Shown: positions 1 to 8,810 of the stretch, in pieces
Layout of the letters: each line of letters begins with the position of its first letter
How positions within the stretch are numbered: the first letter of the stretch is position 1
Origin: Nocardioides sp. SLBN-35
GTDB taxonomy: Bacteria; Actinomycetota; Actinomycetes; Propionibacteriales; Nocardioidaceae
Assembly: GCF_006715725.1 (NCBI RefSeq)
Contig: NZ_VFNU01000001.1
Span: 4,154,001 to 4,218,000 of the forward strand
Direction: 5' to 3'
DNA length: 64,000 nucleotides
The notes under the pieces: model-generated
Told to the model about the DNA's origin: nothing
What the model saw: only the letters and a program-made list of their open reading frames with translations
The model's database searches: none
Made by a program: the position numbers and the translations under genes

Positions 1-230
1 TACTCCGACTCGCTGGCCGCCCCGGTCGGCGAGGCGCCGGCGTACGAGATGCGCGGGTGCGGGTGGAACCCCGAGGAGTACGCCATCGGGATCCCCGCCC
101 GCACGACGGCGCGCTCGATGGCGCGGCTCACGTCGCGGTGGCTGGTGAAGCGCAGCCGGCCGCGCTTGGCGTACCGGATCCGGATCCGCTGGACCGGCGG
201 TGCCTGTTGTTCGGGAAGCTGTCGAGCCAC
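1..230 (-). CDS. DUF2344 / TIGR03936 radical-SAM-associated protein, N-terminal part
   Basis: Only the first 76 or so codons lie in the window; the gene continues past base 1. Reading leftward from a GTG at 230, the protein begins MARQLPEQQAPPV and then runs into RIRYAKRGRLRFTSHRD and AYSSGFHPHPRISYAGA. These are the characteristic opening motifs of the DUF2344 (TIGR03936) family. In actinobacteria this family is normally encoded directly beside a B12-binding radical-SAM protein (TIGR03960) and an RNase E/G gene; its reaction is not known. Here the radical-SAM partner is on the same strand but about 22 kb away, at 22252-24192. The start is chosen because the conserved RIRYAK block follows shortly after and the neighbouring methyltransferase stop is at 254-256. 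No strong ribosome binding site is visible. Confidence 0.85.
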   Translation of the reverse strand, partial: MARQLPEQQAPPVQRIRIRYAKRGRLRFTSHRDVSRAIERAVVRAGIPMAYSSGFHPHPRISYAGASPTGAASESE

Positions 231-253
231 CGGGCGAGGTTACCGACCCCGGA

Positions 254-1333
254 TCAGTTCGACGATCTGAGAGCCCGCACCCGACGCAGCGTGCCCCGCC
301 GGATCCGCGTCGCGACGGGCACCTCGGCCTGCTTGAGCCGGTGGGTCAGCTGCTTGTTGCTGTTGCGCAGCTGCTTCAGCTGCGCCCGCAGCTCAGACAC
401 CTCGGCGCGGAGCCGGTACTCCTCCTCCAGCCAGTCCGGCAGGTCCGAGGCGAGCTGCGGCTCGGCGGCCTCCGCGGCGGCCGAGTCCCCCGTGCGGGAG
501 GCCCGGCGCAGGACGGCGTGGAACTCCACGCTGCCCTTCACCTCGTCGATGCGCTCGACGTACCAGGGCGCCAGGCCCAGCTCACGCCATTCCTGCACCT
601 GTTCCAAGAGGGACTGCGGGGTGAACGTCCACACGTGGCAGTCGATGTACTCGCCGGCCCTGCCCAGGTCGACGTGGGCGAGCGTCGTGGACAGCTCGTG
701 CATGCGGGCGTCGCGGCCGGGCGGGCGGGCACCGCGCCACAGCCTGCGGCTGTCGACGCTCACGGTGGTGCGGAAGAAGTCGTAGATCGCACGCGTACCG
801 GGCCGGGTCGCCTGCTGCTCGTGCGCCTCGAGCGCCTGGCCGGTGGTCGTCGGGGGACGGTGCCGGTCGAAGCAGTAGCGCCGGTCGGGTACGGCGAGGA
901 CCAGCCGGGCGTCGTCACTCGTGATCTCGCCGATCTGCTGCAGCCACCCGATGACGTCGGGCACGTGCTCGATCACGTGGGAGGCGATCACCCAGTCGAA
1001 CGGGGCGCCGGCGGCGGTCGCCTCGGGAAGAGCCCGGAACTGCCCGTCGGCGTAGAGCGGGAAGTCGATGGTGGGGATCAGCTCGAGGACGACGTTCGGG
1101 TCCTCCGCATAGTGCGCGCGGGTGCGCTCGGTGTCGAAGACATCGACGAACCTGACGTCGTGGGACTCGGGATCCGCGATGCTGGAGTCCAGCGGCCCGA
1201 TCTCCAGTCCACGGCCCTGGGTGAAGTCGAAGTAGGCGAGGAACTGCGCACGGCGCTTCGCCATCGCCTCGCGTTGCGCCTCCGGCCCCGCATCCCGCTT
1301 CGTCCGCGGTCGGGAGCCGTTCTCGATCGACAT
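254..1333 (-). CDS. SAM-dependent methyltransferase with C-terminal coiled coil
   Basis: The 359-residue product has a class I methyltransferase fold: motif I is LEIGPLDSSI around residue 38, an acidic loop FVDVFD follows, and the HVIEHVPD block is typical of methyltransferases in glycan clusters. The last 90 or so residues are heptad-like (EEEYRLRAEVSELRAQLKQL) and end in a basic tail. This tail architecture recurs in the methyltransferase at 15928-16923 and the small protein at 20325-20606. The ATG at 1333 is preferred to upstream starts because a TATGCT -10 box sits exactly 7 bases before it, which suggests a leaderless transcript. It probably methylates a sugar or acts as a capping or chain-length factor in surface polysaccharide synthesis; the substrate cannot be read from sequence. 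Confidence 0.85.
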   Translation of the reverse strand: MSIENGSRPRTKRDAGPEAQREAMAKRRAQFLAYFDFTQGRGLEIGPLDSSIADPESHDVRFVDVFDTERTRAHYAEDPNVVLELIPTIDFPLYADGQFRALPEATAAGAPFDWVIASHVIEHVPDVIGWLQQIGEITSDDARLVLAVPDRRYCFDRHRPPTTTGQALEAHEQQATRPGTRAIYDFFRTTVSVDSRRLWRGARPPGRDARMHELSTTLAHVDLGRAGEYIDCHVWTFTPQSLLEQVQEWRELGLAPWYVERIDEVKGSVEFHAVLRRASRTGDSAAAEAAEPQLASDLPDWLEEEYRLRAEVSELRAQLKQLRNSNKQLTHRLKQAEVPVATRIRRGTLRRVRALRSSN

Positions 1334-1346
1334 GTCCGGGAGCATA
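1334..1346 (-). promoter_or_regulatory. Leaderless -10 box for the methyltransferase
   Basis: Reading leftward, TATGCT (1346-1341) is followed by 7 bases and then ATG (1333). The TANNNT-N7-start arrangement is the hallmark of leaderless transcripts in actinobacteria. No convincing -35 box was seen. Confidence 0.5.
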
Positions 1347-1433
1347 GGCCAGGCGTGCCGCCCCGCCGCCACCGAAAGTGCTCACATCCACTAGGTTTGG
1401 GTGCCGAGCTCACGCAACCTGGAGGCAGAACAC

Positions 1434-2570
1434 ATGATCCCCACTCGGAGCGTCGCGCTGGGCGCGCCCACCCTCGGCGAGGAGGAGATCGACGCGCTGC
1501 GCGAGGTCTTCGCCAGTGGCTGGGTCTCCGGGGCCGGTCCGACGTGCGTCGCCTTCGAGAAGGAGTTCGCCGTCTCCGCCGGCACGGCGCACGCGCTGGC
1601 CACCTCGAACTGCGGATCGGCGCTCCACCTCGCCCTCCAGGTCCTGGGCGCCGGGCCCGGTGACGAGGTCATCGTCGCGGACTACACCTTCCCCGCCACG
1701 GGCCACGCCGTCGTCTGGACCGGCGCGAAGCCGGTGTTCGCCGACGTCCGCTCCGACATCGGCACGCTCGACCCGGACGCCGCTGCGGCCCTCGTGACCG
1801 AGCGCACCGTCGGCATCGTCGCGGTCGACCTCGTGGGCCAGCCGGCCGACTTCGACGAGCTGCGGGCCGTCGCGGATCGACACGGACTCTGGCTCGTCGA
1901 GGACGCCGCCTGCAGCGCAGGTGCGTCCTACAAGGGCCGACCGGCCGGATCCCTCGCGGACCTGGCCGCCTTCAGCTTCCACGGCCGCAAGGGGATCACC
2001 AGCGGCGAGGGCGGGGCCCTCGTCGGGGACGACACGACCCGGATGGACCTGGCCCGCAAGCTGCACACCTACGGGATCGCCCCGGCGGTGACGCGCGAGG
2101 GCAGCAACCAGCTCGCGGTGCCGTCCTTCGACATGGCCGGCTACAACTACCGGCTCTCCGACGTCCAGGCCGCCATCATGCGGGTCCAGCTGAAGCGCCT
2201 GCCCGACCTGGTCGCGGCCCGGACCCGCGCTGCCGAGCTCTACGCCGACCTGCTCGGCGACATCGACGAGCTGACGCTTCCCGTCGCTCTGGCCGACCGC
2301 ACCCACCCCTGGCAGTCCTACCTGGTCACCGCGGGCGACGGCGTCGACCGCGACGCGCTGGTCATGGGCCTGCGCGAGCGCGGCGTCGGCAGCAACTTCG
2401 GCACCTACGCGAGCCACCTGCAGCCGGTCTACGGCTCGCAGGAGGCCTGCCCCGTCTCGGCCCGCCTGTTCCGCCAGCAGTTCGCCCTGCCGATGCACGC
2501 CAACCTCACCACCGATGACGTCGAGTACGTCGCCGCGCAGGTCCGATCCGTCCTGGGGGACGCACGATGA
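1434..2570 (+). CDS. DegT/DnrJ/EryC1/StrS-family sugar aminotransferase
   Basis: The 378-residue protein is a PLP-dependent aminotransferase that adds an amino group to a keto nucleotide sugar. Visible landmarks are TSNCGSALHLAL (phosphate-binding region), the WLVEDAACS block with the PLP-contacting Asp, and the Schiff-base lysine at about residue 186 within SFHGRKGITSGEGG. The C-terminal substrate region is intact and the length is normal. GGAGG at 1421-1425 precedes the ATG at 1434, and TAGGTT (1392-1397) is a plausible -10. The stop overlaps the next start (ATGA), so it is translationally coupled to the acyltransferase at 2567. Aminotransferase followed by acyltransferase is the usual order for making an N-acylated amino sugar. 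Confidence 0.93.
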   Translation: MIPTRSVALGAPTLGEEEIDALREVFASGWVSGAGPTCVAFEKEFAVSAGTAHALATSNCGSALHLALQVLGAGPGDEVIVADYTFPATGHAVVWTGAKPVFADVRSDIGTLDPDAAAALVTERTVGIVAVDLVGQPADFDELRAVADRHGLWLVEDAACSAGASYKGRPAGSLADLAAFSFHGRKGITSGEGGALVGDDTTRMDLARKLHTYGIAPAVTREGSNQLAVPSFDMAGYNYRLSDVQAAIMRVQLKRLPDLVAARTRAAELYADLLGDIDELTLPVALADRTHPWQSYLVTAGDGVDRDALVMGLRERGVGSNFGTYASHLQPVYGSQEACPVSARLFRQQFALPMHANLTTDDVEYVAAQVRSVLGDAR

Positions 2571-3262
2571 GCAACCGCATCCATCCCACGGCGGTCCTCG
2601 GCCCGGAGGTCGAGCTCGGCGACAACAACGTCATCGGCCCGTTCACGGTGATCCAGGGACCTGTGGTCATCGGCGACGACAACTTCATCGCCAGCCACGT
2701 GTCGATCGGCGGCGCTGCCGAGGTCCACGGCCACATCTACGGACCGAGCTGGGACGAGGCGCTGGGCGAGGGCGGCATCACCATCGGTGACCGCAACATC
2801 CTCAAGGAGTTCGTCACGGTCAACACGGGCTGGCAGGACCGGACGATCATCGGCAACGACACCATGCTGATGGGCAAGGCCCACCTCGGGCACGACGCCC
2901 ACGTCGGCGACCGGGTGACGATCTCCTGCGCAGTGCTGGTCGGCGGCCACACCGTCATCGAGGACGACGCGACCGTCGGCCTGGGCGCCGCACTGCACCA
3001 GCGCCTGACCATCGGCGCCGCGTCGATGACCGGCATGCAGGCCGCCGTGACGCGCGACGTGCCTCCCTTCACGATCGCCATGGGCGCCCCGGCCCGACCG
3101 ACCCGGCTCAACATGTTCCGCCTCGACAAGCTGGGCGTCGGGCCCGCCAACCACGAGCCGCTCGCCGCGATCGTGCTCGGCGAGGAGACCGACCTCGACC
3201 TCATCGACGCCGAGCTCCGCGGCCCCGTCCGCGCCTGGCTCGACCGGCGCGAGCGCGCCTGA
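2567..3262 (+). CDS. LpxA-like left-handed beta-helix acyltransferase
   Basis: The 231-residue product consists of hexapeptide repeats beginning IHPTAVLGPEVELGDNN, with the LpxA-type long loop (VHGHIYGPSW) and the HLGHDAHVGD turn that carries the catalytic-type His. The last 50 or so residues form a helical cap. Its relatives acylate UDP-GlcNAc or 3-amino sugars using an acyl donor. Since actinobacteria lack lipid A, a role as N-acyltransferase on the amino sugar made by an adjacent aminotransferase is more likely than a role in lipid A synthesis. It overlaps the upstream aminotransferase by 4 bases and is followed 19 bases later by a second aminotransferase, so all three probably form one transcript. 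Confidence 0.85.
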   Translation: MSNRIHPTAVLGPEVELGDNNVIGPFTVIQGPVVIGDDNFIASHVSIGGAAEVHGHIYGPSWDEALGEGGITIGDRNILKEFVTVNTGWQDRTIIGNDTMLMGKAHLGHDAHVGDRVTISCAVLVGGHTVIEDDATVGLGAALHQRLTIGAASMTGMQAAVTRDVPPFTIAMGAPARPTRLNMFRLDKLGVGPANHEPLAAIVLGEETDLDLIDAELRGPVRAWLDRRERA

Positions 3263-3281
3263 CCTGCAAGGAGGAGATCAG

Positions 3282-4385
3282 ATGCCCGACAGCTTCATCC
3301 CCCCGGCCAAGCCGATCATCGGCGACGAGGAGCGCGAGGCGGTCGACCGCGTGCTCCGCTCCGGGATGATCGCCCAGGGACCGGAGGTCGCTGCGTTCGA
3401 GGCCGAGTTCAGCGAGCAGGTCACGCCCGGACACACCTGTGTCGCGGTCAACTCCGGTACCTCCGGCCTGCACCTCGGGCTCCTCGCCGCCGGCATCGGC
3501 CCGGGCGACGAGGTGATCGTCCCGTCCTTCACGTTCGCGGCGACCGCCAACGCCGTGGCGCTGACCGGGGCCACTCCTGTGTTCGCCGACATCGAGCCCG
3601 ACCACTTCTGCCTGGCCGCCGACGCCGTCCGCGCCGCCGTCACCGAGCGGACCGCCGCGATCATGCCGGTCCACCTGTACGGCCACCCTGCCGACATGGA
3701 CGCCCTCGGTGCGGTCGCGGCCGAGCACGGCCTGCGCCTGTTCGAGGACGCCGCGCAGGCCCACCTCGCGACGTGGCGCGATCGCGCCGTCGGCACCTTC
3801 GGCGACTTCGCGATGTTCAGCCTCTACCCCACCAAGAACATGACCTCGGGCGAGGGCGGCATGGTCGCGGTCGCGAGCGACGACCTGGCCCGCCAGGTCC
3901 GGCTACTGCGCAACCAGGGCATGGAACGCCAGTACGCCAACGAGGTCGTCGGCTTCAACGCCCGGATGACCGACCTGCACGCCTCGATCGGCCGGGTCCA
4001 GCTCGGCAAGGTCGGCGCCTGGACGGCGACCCGACGGGCGAACGCGGCGTACTTCGACGCACACCTCGAGGGTGTCACCGTGCCGCCGGTCGCCGAGCAC
4101 GCCACCCACGTCTACCACCAGTACACGATCCGCGTGGACGGCGCCGAACGCGACCGCATCGTCGCCGCGCTGAAGGACGAGCACCAGGTCGGGACGGGCG
4201 TGTACTACCCGATCCCCAACCACCGCCTCGCCTCGCTCGAGAAGTTCGCCCCGGGCCTCGACCTCCCGGTGACCGAGAGCGCCGCCCGCGAGGTCATCTC
4301 GTTGCCGGTGCACCCCTCGCTGAGCCAGGCCGACCTCGAGCGGATCGTCGTCGCCGTCAACGCCACCGCCCGAGCCGGCGCCTGA
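3282..4385 (+). CDS. Second DegT/DnrJ/EryC1/StrS-family sugar aminotransferase
   Basis: The 367-residue PLP aminotransferase has VNSGTSGLHLGL near residue 56, DEVIVPSFTF, the cofactor Asp in LFEDAAQAH, and the lysine at about residue 185 in SLYPTKNMTSGEGG. A strong ribosome binding site (AAGGAGG) precedes the ATG. It differs clearly from the enzyme at 1434 around the active lysine, so the two likely act on different keto sugars or at different positions rather than being redundant. It is convergent with the membrane protein at 4404, with only 18 bases between stops. Homologous enzymes include the WbpE/WlbC and PglE/PseC groups; sequence alone does not choose among them. Confidence 0.93.
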   Translation: MPDSFIPPAKPIIGDEEREAVDRVLRSGMIAQGPEVAAFEAEFSEQVTPGHTCVAVNSGTSGLHLGLLAAGIGPGDEVIVPSFTFAATANAVALTGATPVFADIEPDHFCLAADAVRAAVTERTAAIMPVHLYGHPADMDALGAVAAEHGLRLFEDAAQAHLATWRDRAVGTFGDFAMFSLYPTKNMTSGEGGMVAVASDDLARQVRLLRNQGMERQYANEVVGFNARMTDLHASIGRVQLGKVGAWTATRRANAAYFDAHLEGVTVPPVAEHATHVYHQYTIRVDGAERDRIVAALKDEHQVGTGVYYPIPNHRLASLEKFAPGLDLPVTESAAREVISLPVHPSLSQADLERIVVAVNATARAGA

Positions 4386-4403
4386 CACCGGGCCCGGGCG
4401 CCC

Positions 4404-6446
4404 TCAGCTCGATGCCGTGCGACTCGGGGTGAGGGCGTAGACGAACAGGTCGACGCCACCCCACGTCATCCGGCGACCGATCCGGTCGGCGCACGGACTG
4501 TCGATGCGCACCGCCGTGATCAGGCGGTCGACATCGAACCTGCTGTCGGCGAGCCAGCATGCATCGGTCCGCACCTGGATCAGGTCGTTCTGCACCTCGA
4601 TCACCGTCGGGTCGGCGCCGGGCTGCCCGTCGAAGGAGAACAGCACATAGCTGGCTCCTCGGTTCCAGATGTCCTCGTACCGGTCGGCCGGGTCGACCTC
4701 GGCCCAACCCCGCTCGACGGGTCCGGTGACCTGGTAGCCGCCGAGCACCGGCACGCCGTTGGCGACGAGGAGGGCGTTGGTGGCCATCGCATCCGACACG
4801 ACCCGGCTGTCCTCGGCCAGGCTGTGCGCGCGCAGTGCCCTGGCCCGGTCGGCCGCGGGACTGGTCCGCAGGTCGCCGAGACCGAAGGTGATCGGGTTCA
4901 CGGTGACTCCGGCGAGGACGACGACCAGGCTCGTCACGGCGACCGGCAGCCAGCTGGCGGGACGCCAGGTGAGGAGTGCGGCGACCGCGCCCGTGACCAC
5001 CGCCGCGGTCGTCGACTGCCAGGTCGGCATGCCCTCGACCACGGCCGGCAGACGACCTGAGGCGTATCCGGTCAGCACCGCCACGACGACGCCGACCAGC
5101 AGGGCGCGGCGCAGCTCGGGCGACATCCGGGACGTCGCGCCCTCGCTGCGGGCGCGTGCCCAGCCCGAGAGCACCAGGCACATGAGCAGCGCGCACGGGA
5201 ACCCGATGGTCTGCGCCACCCGCGCCGGCGGCAGCGAGCTCAGCCCGGGCACGTGCTCGCCGAGCTCGCCCCAGGTCAGGGTGACCCAGGACAGCTCGAG
5301 CAGGATGAACAGGCCGAGCGTGACCTGCGCGGCGCGCTCACGGGTGGCTGTGTGGGCCCACGCCAGCGGCCACAGGAGCGCCGCGACCACCCCGCAGATC
5401 AGGTAGGCGCTGCTGATCTCGCTCTGGTTGAGCCCACCCCCGACGACATGACCCTCGAGGTCGAAGAGGCCGGGTGCTCCGAAGAGCTGGAACGGCTCCA
5501 GTGCCGCACCGCTGCTGCGCCGCAGGCCCGGATAGACCGTGTTCAGCTCCGCGTGGAGCGCGGTCCAGTTCTCCCAGAACGTCCCCGCCACCAAGAAGAG
5601 ACCCACGGCGGCGCCCGCACCGATCACGGTCAGTGCCACCCTGCGTTCGCCCTTCCTGCACACGAGGTAGGTGCCGGTGGCGAGCACCAGCGGAACCCCG
5701 ATCGTCAGCGACCAGGGCACGTAGTAGGTCAGCAGTCGCGGCAGGAACAGGCCCGCCGCAGCGGCGAGTCCGAGGCCACGCCACCAGTGACCACGCTGTG
5801 CACGCTCGGCCGCGAGGACCAGGAGATAGCAGCCCGCCGCGGCGATCCCGAGCACCCGGATCGGCATGAACGACCACCACACGGCGGCGGGTGCCGCCAT
5901 GCACAGGGCGACGGCGAGCCACGACATCGGACGGTTCGCGCCGAACCGGCGCAGCAGCGGCGGCAGGGCGAGGGCGAGCAGCAGCCAGGACCAGCCCCGG
6001 AATGCCGCGAACAGCATGGAGTCCGGGAGCCACGCCCCCAAGCGCAGGAGGTTGCCCTCGAGGAACAGCACCGACTCGATCGGGCTGCCGGACGACATCT
6101 GGTAGATGAGGTCCGGGCCGTTCGACAGCGGCGAGTGCATCGTCGAGCCGTTGGCCAGGGTCGACAGCTCCAGCGGGGCTGCGGTCAACCACTCGTCGCT
6201 GCGCACCGGCAGCGACGCGCCCCACTGGCCGCCCGTCACGGAGCCACTCCGGCTCAGGAGCCCGAGGGAGGACGTCGTCACCCCCGACACGACGAGAGCG
6301 AGATATCCGAGCCACGGCAGCACGACCTCGAGGCGATCCGCGATGGTTCCGCGGATGCGCCAGCCCGTCCCTGCTGCCGGATTCCCAGGCCGGGACGGCG
6401 TCTGCTCCTGCTCGTCCGGCGCGGAAACGGCAGGCGATGACGTCAT
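4404..6446 (-). CDS. Large polytopic membrane protein of glycan locus, GT-C-like
   Basis: The 680-residue protein has a short charged N-terminus, then about a dozen hydrophobic segments (for example LVVSGVTTSSLGLL, LLLALALPPLL, VAALLWPLAWA) and a roughly 130-residue soluble C-terminal domain. Its first extracytoplasmic loop has VRSDEW, which resembles the acidic motif of GT-C glycosyltransferases and related membrane proteins of actinobacterial surface-glycan clusters. AAGGAGGAC lies 8 bases before the ATG. I do not recognise a specific characterised homologue; transfer of a sugar from a lipid carrier is a reasonable guess. It is transcribed away from the GT4 gene at 6627. Confidence 0.7.
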   Translation of the reverse strand: MTSSPAVSAPDEQEQTPSRPGNPAAGTGWRIRGTIADRLEVVLPWLGYLALVVSGVTTSSLGLLSRSGSVTGGQWGASLPVRSDEWLTAAPLELSTLANGSTMHSPLSNGPDLIYQMSSGSPIESVLFLEGNLLRLGAWLPDSMLFAAFRGWSWLLLALALPPLLRRFGANRPMSWLAVALCMAAPAAVWWSFMPIRVLGIAAAGCYLLVLAAERAQRGHWWRGLGLAAAAGLFLPRLLTYYVPWSLTIGVPLVLATGTYLVCRKGERRVALTVIGAGAAVGLFLVAGTFWENWTALHAELNTVYPGLRRSSGAALEPFQLFGAPGLFDLEGHVVGGGLNQSEISSAYLICGVVAALLWPLAWAHTATRERAAQVTLGLFILLELSWVTLTWGELGEHVPGLSSLPPARVAQTIGFPCALLMCLVLSGWARARSEGATSRMSPELRRALLVGVVVAVLTGYASGRLPAVVEGMPTWQSTTAAVVTGAVAALLTWRPASWLPVAVTSLVVVLAGVTVNPITFGLGDLRTSPAADRARALRAHSLAEDSRVVSDAMATNALLVANGVPVLGGYQVTGPVERGWAEVDPADRYEDIWNRGASYVLFSFDGQPGADPTVIEVQNDLIQVRTDACWLADSRFDVDRLITAVRIDSPCADRIGRRMTWGGVDLFVYALTPSRTASS

Positions 6447-6524
6447 CGCTGGAGTCCTCCTTGACCTGGCCGGTCGACCGCGGCCAAACGGAGGCCAACC
6501 CTACCGGTCGGGCCCGCGTGGCGA

Positions 6525-6555
6525 TTGCCGCCCTGCTGCGGTCGGCGGCTAGTAT
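6525..6555 (+). promoter_or_regulatory. Candidate promoter for the GT4-epimerase-DUF2142 unit
   Basis: TTGCCG (6525-6530) and TAGTAT (6550-6555) are spaced 19 bases apart in the divergent gap upstream of the glycosyltransferase. The predicted leader is about 65 nt. The spacing is slightly long, so confidence is modest. Confidence 0.35.
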
Positions 6556-6626
6556 CGGGCGCTGGCCTTGCGGGCGTGAGGCAGGACCGTCCACAGGCGC
6601 CCAGCACCGAACGGAGTCTGCAGAGC

Positions 6627-7886
6627 GTGCGCATCGTCGTCGTCAACAACTTCTTCCCGCCGCGTGCCGGCGGCAGCGCTCACCTGAGCGATGCACTCGC
6701 GCGGGGATACGTCGAGCGTGGCCACGAGGTCCTGGTCGTCACCGCCGCCTACAAGGACGCCCCGGCCGAGGAGCAGCGGGACGGCTTCCGGATCGTCCGC
6801 CTGCCCGCCTTCACGCTGCCGGAGAGCCGGCTCGCCGTGGCGTTCGACATCTCGTTCGCCACCCGTCCGGGTCTGCGCCGCCGCCTCCAGCGCCTCCTCG
6901 ACGACTTCGAGCCGGACGTGATCCACCAGCACGGCCAGTTCATGGACCTCACCTGGGCGACCGGAGCCTACGCGCGCCGGCGGGGAATCCCGACGTTGCT
7001 CAGCGTGCACACGCGGCTCGAGAACCCTGCCGCGAAGTACCGCCACGCGTTCCGGTTCCTCGACGCGGCCCTGGTGGCACCCCGGCTGCGCAGGTACAAG
7101 CCGTCGATCGTCGTCATGGACTCCTACATGGACGACTACATCCGGGCCCGCTACCGCCGTGGCTACCGCGACCTCGTCCCGATCCCGGTCGGCGTCGACC
7201 CCAACTGGGTCCGCTCGGGTGACGCGGCCCGAGGCCGTGAGCTCGCCGGCGCCGAGCCCGGCCAGCCCTTCATCGTGTCGATCGGACACGTGATCCCGGT
7301 CCGTGACCGCGTCGCCATGGTCGAGGCCCTCCCGGCCGTCCTCGCCCGGCACCCCGAGGCGCTGCTGGTCGTCGTCGGTCGGGTCTACTACGACCAGTTC
7401 CAGCGCCGCGCCGAGGAGCTCGGCGTGTCCCACGCCGTCCGCAGCCTCGGCGCGGTCCCCAAGGCCGACATCCCGGACCTGCTCGCGGCTGCGGACGTGG
7501 AGAGCCACGAGCAGGGACTGGGCCTCGGCACCGCCACCCTCGAGGCCATGGCCGCTGGCGTTCCCGTCGCCGCGTGGGGACGGATCGACAACTTCCCCGG
7601 CATCCCGATGGCCGACGGCCAGGAGATCTACATGTGTGCCCCCGGCGACGTCGCCGGCCTGGCCACCCGGATCAACCACGCGCTGGACGACCCGGCGGCG
7701 ACGGCCGCCGTCGGCGAGCGCGCTCGCCAGATCATCGACGAGCACTTCGCGATCGACCGCGTGCTGGACCGGCACGTGGAGGTCCTCGCCGCCATGTGCG
7801 GCGCGCCGGCGCCGTCGACCGACCGCGCCACTCCGGCATCCCCGACCGACCACCCCGTCGACACCACCCACAGGAGCGAGAGTTGA
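6627..7886 (+). CDS. GT4-family glycosyltransferase
   Basis: The 419-residue protein has the two-Rossmann GT-B layout. The N-terminal domain starts VRIVVVNNFFPPRAGGSA, including the acceptor-side glycine loop, and carries VIHQHGQF. The C-terminal donor domain has SIGHVIPVRDR, LLVVVGRVYY and the GT4-type GLGLGTATLEAMAAGVPV, with the Glu that contacts the nucleotide sugar. The GTG at 6627 is chosen because the Rossmann strand starts immediately and CGGAG lies upstream; a longer in-frame start would add a non-homologous leader. The C-terminal 30 residues are Pro/Thr-rich and probably disordered. Its stop overlaps the TTG start of the epimerase gene. Confidence 0.9.
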   Translation: MRIVVVNNFFPPRAGGSAHLSDALARGYVERGHEVLVVTAAYKDAPAEEQRDGFRIVRLPAFTLPESRLAVAFDISFATRPGLRRRLQRLLDDFEPDVIHQHGQFMDLTWATGAYARRRGIPTLLSVHTRLENPAAKYRHAFRFLDAALVAPRLRRYKPSIVVMDSYMDDYIRARYRRGYRDLVPIPVGVDPNWVRSGDAARGRELAGAEPGQPFIVSIGHVIPVRDRVAMVEALPAVLARHPEALLVVVGRVYYDQFQRRAEELGVSHAVRSLGAVPKADIPDLLAAADVESHEQGLGLGTATLEAMAAGVPVAAWGRIDNFPGIPMADGQEIYMCAPGDVAGLATRINHALDDPAATAAVGERARQIIDEHFAIDRVLDRHVEVLAAMCGAPAPSTDRATPASPTDHPVDTTHRSES

Positions 7887-8806
7887 CCACCAAGGAGACC
7901 GTCTTCTTCACCGGCGGAGCCGGCTTCATCGGGATGCACGTCGTCCCGATGCTGCTCGAGAGCGGCTACAAGGTACGGATCTTCGACAACATGTTCCGAG
8001 GTGACCGTGACGCGGTCGCCGCCCTCGGACCCGACGTCGAGCTGATCGACCAGGACATCCGCTACGGCGGCGCCGTCCACGCCGCCATGAAGGGCTGCAC
8101 CAAGGTCATCCACGCCGCCGCCCTGGCCATCAACAAGTCCCTCTCCGACCCGTACGAGTCGATGGACGTCAACATGATGGGCAACTTCAACGTGTTCGCC
8201 GCGGCCGCGGACCACGGCGTCAAGCGCGTCGTCTACTGCTCGTCGGCGTCGGTCTACGGCGACCCCGAGAAGCTGCCGATGCACGAGGACGACGTGCTCA
8301 ACCCGCAGACGCCGTACTGCATCTCGAAGCGGGCCGGCGAGGACCTCCTCGGCTTCTTCCAGCGCGAGCGCGGCCTGTCGTGGGTCGCACTGCGCTTCTT
8401 CAACGTCTACGGCCCGGGCCAGAAGACGCAGGCCTACTACACGTCGGTGATCAACCACTTCGTCAACCGGGTCCGCAACGGCGAGCCGCCGATCATCGAC
8501 GGCAAGGGCGAGCAGTCGATGGACTTCATCCACGTGCACGACATCGCGCGCGCCGTGGCTCTGGCGCTCGACAGCGAGAAGGACAACGTGCCCGTCAACG
8601 TCGGCACCGGCATCGACACCTCGATCAAGGAGCTCGCCGAGATCCTGATCGAGGCCGTGGGCTCCGACGTCGAGCCGATCTTCAACCCGCGCGACGTTCT
8701 GGTGAGCCGGCGGGCGGCCGATGTCCAGCGCGCCAAGGAGGTCCTCGGCTTCGAGGCGAGCATCGAGGTCCGCAAGGGCATGACCGAGCTCGTCCGGGCC
8801 GACTAG
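7883..8806 (+). CDS. NAD-dependent nucleotide-sugar epimerase/dehydratase (extended SDR)
   Basis: The 307-residue extended short-chain dehydrogenase has the cofactor loop TGGAGFIG at the N-terminus, CSSASVYGD, the catalytic pair in PYCISK (Tyr-x3-Lys) and the substrate-side RFFNVYGPGQ. This matches UDP-sugar 4-epimerases and decarboxylases of the GalE/WbpP class. The start is an unusual TTG at 7883 overlapping the upstream TGA, supported by CAGGAG at 7871-7876 and by alignment of the Rossmann start. It probably supplies an epimerised UDP or dTDP sugar to the cluster's glycosyltransferases. Confidence 0.9.
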   Translation: MTTKETVFFTGGAGFIGMHVVPMLLESGYKVRIFDNMFRGDRDAVAALGPDVELIDQDIRYGGAVHAAMKGCTKVIHAAALAINKSLSDPYESMDVNMMGNFNVFAAAADHGVKRVVYCSSASVYGDPEKLPMHEDDVLNPQTPYCISKRAGEDLLGFFQRERGLSWVALRFFNVYGPGQKTQAYYTSVINHFVNRVRNGEPPIIDGKGEQSMDFIHVHDIARAVALALDSEKDNVPVNVGTGIDTSIKELAEILIEAVGSDVEPIFNPRDVLVSRRAADVQRAKEVLGFEASIEVRKGMTELVRAD

Positions 8807-8810
8807 GACC

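Noticed and set aside
2567..3262. Lipid A biosynthesis (true LpxA)
   Set aside because: The organism is clearly actinobacterial and no other lpx genes occur; the aminotransferase context fits an amino sugar acyltransferase better.
5253..6440. A 395-codon open frame opposite the large membrane protein
   Set aside because: Composition is dominated by Arg/Gln/Glu/Pro repeats typical of antisense reading of high-GC membrane genes; no ribosome binding site or homology.
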